A stretch of 64,000 nucleotides of DNA, taken from positions 138,813 through 202,812 of the forward strand of contig NZ_KE007306.1 in assembly GCF_000397065.2 (NCBI RefSeq), read 5' to 3'. Position 1 is the stretch's first letter. Every line of letters starts with the position of its first letter. Source of the stretch: Marinobacter lipolyticus SM19 (GTDB lineage: Bacteria; Pseudomonadota; Gammaproteobacteria; Pseudomonadales; Oleiphilaceae). The notes below the pieces were generated by a model. It was not told where the DNA came from and did not search any database. It saw only the letters and a program-made list of their open reading frames with translations. The position numbers were made by a program, and so were the translations under genes. Below, piece after piece: positions 62,672-64,000 of the stretch.

Positions 62672-63880
62672 ATGAACCTGGAAATACCGAAGAAATTCTC
62701 CCCGATTGTTCACCAGGCCCGGCAGGTCGCCCAGGAAGTCTTCCGCCCCATTTCCCGTAAATACGACCGGGCGGAACACGCTTACCCCAAGGAACTGGAC
62801 ATGTTTGCCTCGATTATGGACGGCATGAACGAAGGCGCCCCGGATGGGGGTGCCGGCGCCGGCAAACTGGCCCGTTCAGGTGGTAACGGCAACGACGGTA
62901 ACCGCAACGGCACCAATATGAAAACCGTGCTGGGGCTGACCGAGCTGTGTTGGGGCGATGTCGGCCTGGCGCTGTCCATTCCCCGTCAGGGCCTCGGAAA
63001 CTCTGCCATTGCCGCCGTTGCAAACGAAGAGCAACTGAACCGACTGGGCGATACCTGGGCCGCCATGGCTATCACTGAACCCGGGGCAGGCTCGGATTCT
63101 GCCGCCATTCGCACCACGGCAACAGAAAGCGGCGACCACTACATTATTAATGGCGAAAAAATCTACGTGACGGCTGGTGAACGGGCGAACGCCGTGGTGG
63201 TCTGGGCCAGCCTTGACCGCAACAAGGGGCGTGCCGCCATCAAATCCTTTGTGGTGGAAAAAGGCACACCCGGTATGACGGTGGAGCGCCTGGAAAAGAA
63301 GCTGGGCATTCGGGCTTCGGATACGGCTGCCATCCGTTTCGAAAACTGTCGTGTACCGAAAGAAAACCTGCTGGGGGATCCGGAAATCAGCGTCGACAAG
63401 GGGTTTGCCGGCGCTATGCAAACCTTTGACAACACCCGCCCGGTGGTGGCGGGCATGGCCATCGGCGTGGCCCGTGCCGCGCTTGAGCGCACCCGCGAAA
63501 TCGTGGAACGAGCCGGGATTGATCTCAGTTACCAGCCCCAGACCTGGACCCAGTCAGCGGTAACCCGCGAACTTCACCTGCTCGAAGCAGAGCTGGAAGC
63601 CGCCCGGTTGCTCACTCTTCGTGCCGCCTGGATGGCCGATAACGGCCTGCCCAATTCAAAGGAGGCTTCGATGGCCAAGGCCAAGGCCGGACGAGTCGGC
63701 AACGCCATCACCCTGCGCTGCGTGGAACTGTGCGGCAGCCTCGGCTATGGAGAGACGGAGCTGCTGGAGAAATGGGCCCGCGACTCGAAAATTCTCGATA
63801 TTTTCGAGGGCACCCAACAAATTCAGTTGCTGATCATCGCCCGCCGGCTGCTCGGGAAGTCGTCCGCTGAGTTGAAATAG
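62672..63880 (+). CDS. acyl-CoA dehydrogenase
   Basis: A 402-residue flavoenzyme of beta-oxidation type. AITEPGAGSDSAAIRTTAT is the FAD/substrate loop, VTAGERANAVVVWASLD follows, and the catalytic Glu is present in SKILDIFEGTQQIQL. A glycine- and asparagine-rich insertion (about residues 55-85, GGAGAGKLARSGGNGNDGN) is unusual. The ATG at 62672 has GGAG seven bases upstream. It begins 26 bases after the upstream paralog, so the two form a pair. Acyl chain preference cannot be read from the sequence. Confidence 0.92.
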   Translation: MNLEIPKKFSPIVHQARQVAQEVFRPISRKYDRAEHAYPKELDMFASIMDGMNEGAPDGGAGAGKLARSGGNGNDGNRNGTNMKTVLGLTELCWGDVGLALSIPRQGLGNSAIAAVANEEQLNRLGDTWAAMAITEPGAGSDSAAIRTTATESGDHYIINGEKIYVTAGERANAVVVWASLDRNKGRAAIKSFVVEKGTPGMTVERLEKKLGIRASDTAAIRFENCRVPKENLLGDPEISVDKGFAGAMQTFDNTRPVVAGMAIGVARAALERTREIVERAGIDLSYQPQTWTQSAVTRELHLLEAELEAARLLTLRAAWMADNGLPNSKEASMAKAKAGRVGNAITLRCVELCGSLGYGETELLEKWARDSKILDIFEGTQQIQLLIIARRLLGKSSAELK

Positions 63881-63920
63881 GCTAACCTGTGGGAAAATTC
63901 ACAGGAATTCAGGCACCTGA

Positions 63921-64000
63921 ATGCTGAAAATCAACCGCGAAAATCTCAAGTCCAGTCATCAGACGATCTGGCTCATCATCGACTTCCTGATGCTGGGCCT
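63921..64000 (+). CDS. start of an unidentified membrane protein (partial)
   Basis: An ATG at 63921 opens a frame to the window end: a short basic segment (MLKINRENLKSSHQT) followed by a hydrophobic run (IWLIIDFLMLGL) that looks like the first membrane helix. Only 26 codons are visible. A possible hairpin CCTGTG/CACAGG (63886-63905) lies before it. I do not recognise the family; an ion-channel or other membrane protein is possible but cannot be shown. Confidence 0.5.
   Translation, partial: MLKINRENLKSSHQTIWLIIDFLMLG

Overview
The window is a dense flagellar and chemotaxis chromosome segment of a polarly flagellated marine-type gammaproteobacterium. Gene order (fleQ-fleSR-fliEFGHIJ, fliKLMNOPQR-flhB, flhA-flhF-fleN-fliA-cheYZAB-motCD-parC-parP-cheW, then ccmABCDEFGHI) matches what I remember of Pseudomonas. 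The interleaved genes and the sequence style suggest Marinobacter or a close relative. That name is an inference; no rRNA or tRNA gene is present to test it.

Layout, left to right. (1) 1-6264, minus strand: the complete System I cytochrome c maturation operon ccmABCDEFGH plus the start of ccmI. (2) 6448-8114, plus strand: a two-gene unit encoding a second FliK-like hook-length protein and a small FlhB C-terminal-domain protein. (3) 8105-11487, minus strand: an orphan MoxR-like AAA+ ATPase and a 758-residue protein joining a protein-isoaspartate-methyltransferase-like domain to a GspE/PilB-type assembly ATPase. This pair is the most unusual part of the flagellar side. (4) 11514-25657, minus strand: DUF2802, cheW, parP, parC, motD, motC, cheB, cheA, cheZ, cheY, fliA, fleN, flhF, flhA. 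(5) 25861-28593, plus strand: upp, uraA and a methyltransferase, inserted between flhA and flhB and followed by a large palindromic repeat. (6) 28779-48985, minus strand: flhB-fliRQPONMLK, an HptB-HsbR-HsbA-like signalling module, fliJIHGFE, fleR, fleS, fleQ. The only gene-free stretch over 300 bases (47008-47533, between fleS and fleQ) holds two palindromic repeats with the same core but unrelated arms. (7) 49057-53046: a FliT-like gene, a DUF1329 protein, two small conserved hypotheticals, sulA and lexA. (8) 53209-55675, plus strand: an amidoligase overlapping a class I glutamine-amidotransferase-like hydrolase, then a SIMPL protein. (9) 55672-61142, minus strand: tamB and tamA. (10) 61342-64000, plus strand: two acyl-CoA dehydrogenases, the first lacking the usual catalytic glutamate, and the start of a membrane protein.

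How it works together: FleQ, with sigma-54, would sit at the top. I can read sigma-54 -24/-12 elements (GG-N10-GC) in front of fleSR, fliE, fliK, fliL, flhA and cheW, which fits the FleQ/FleR cascade. FleN and FlhF set flagellar number and place. ParC, ParP and an acidic-repeat linker in CheA would place the chemosensory array at the pole. FliA drives late genes. Flagellin, fliD and fliS are not in this window.

Candidates for undescribed biology are the methyltransferase/GspE fusion with its MoxR-like neighbour, the amidoligase/amidotransferase pair beside lexA, and the palindromic repeats whose arms vary while the core is kept. Functions given for these are inferences from domain resemblance and context.
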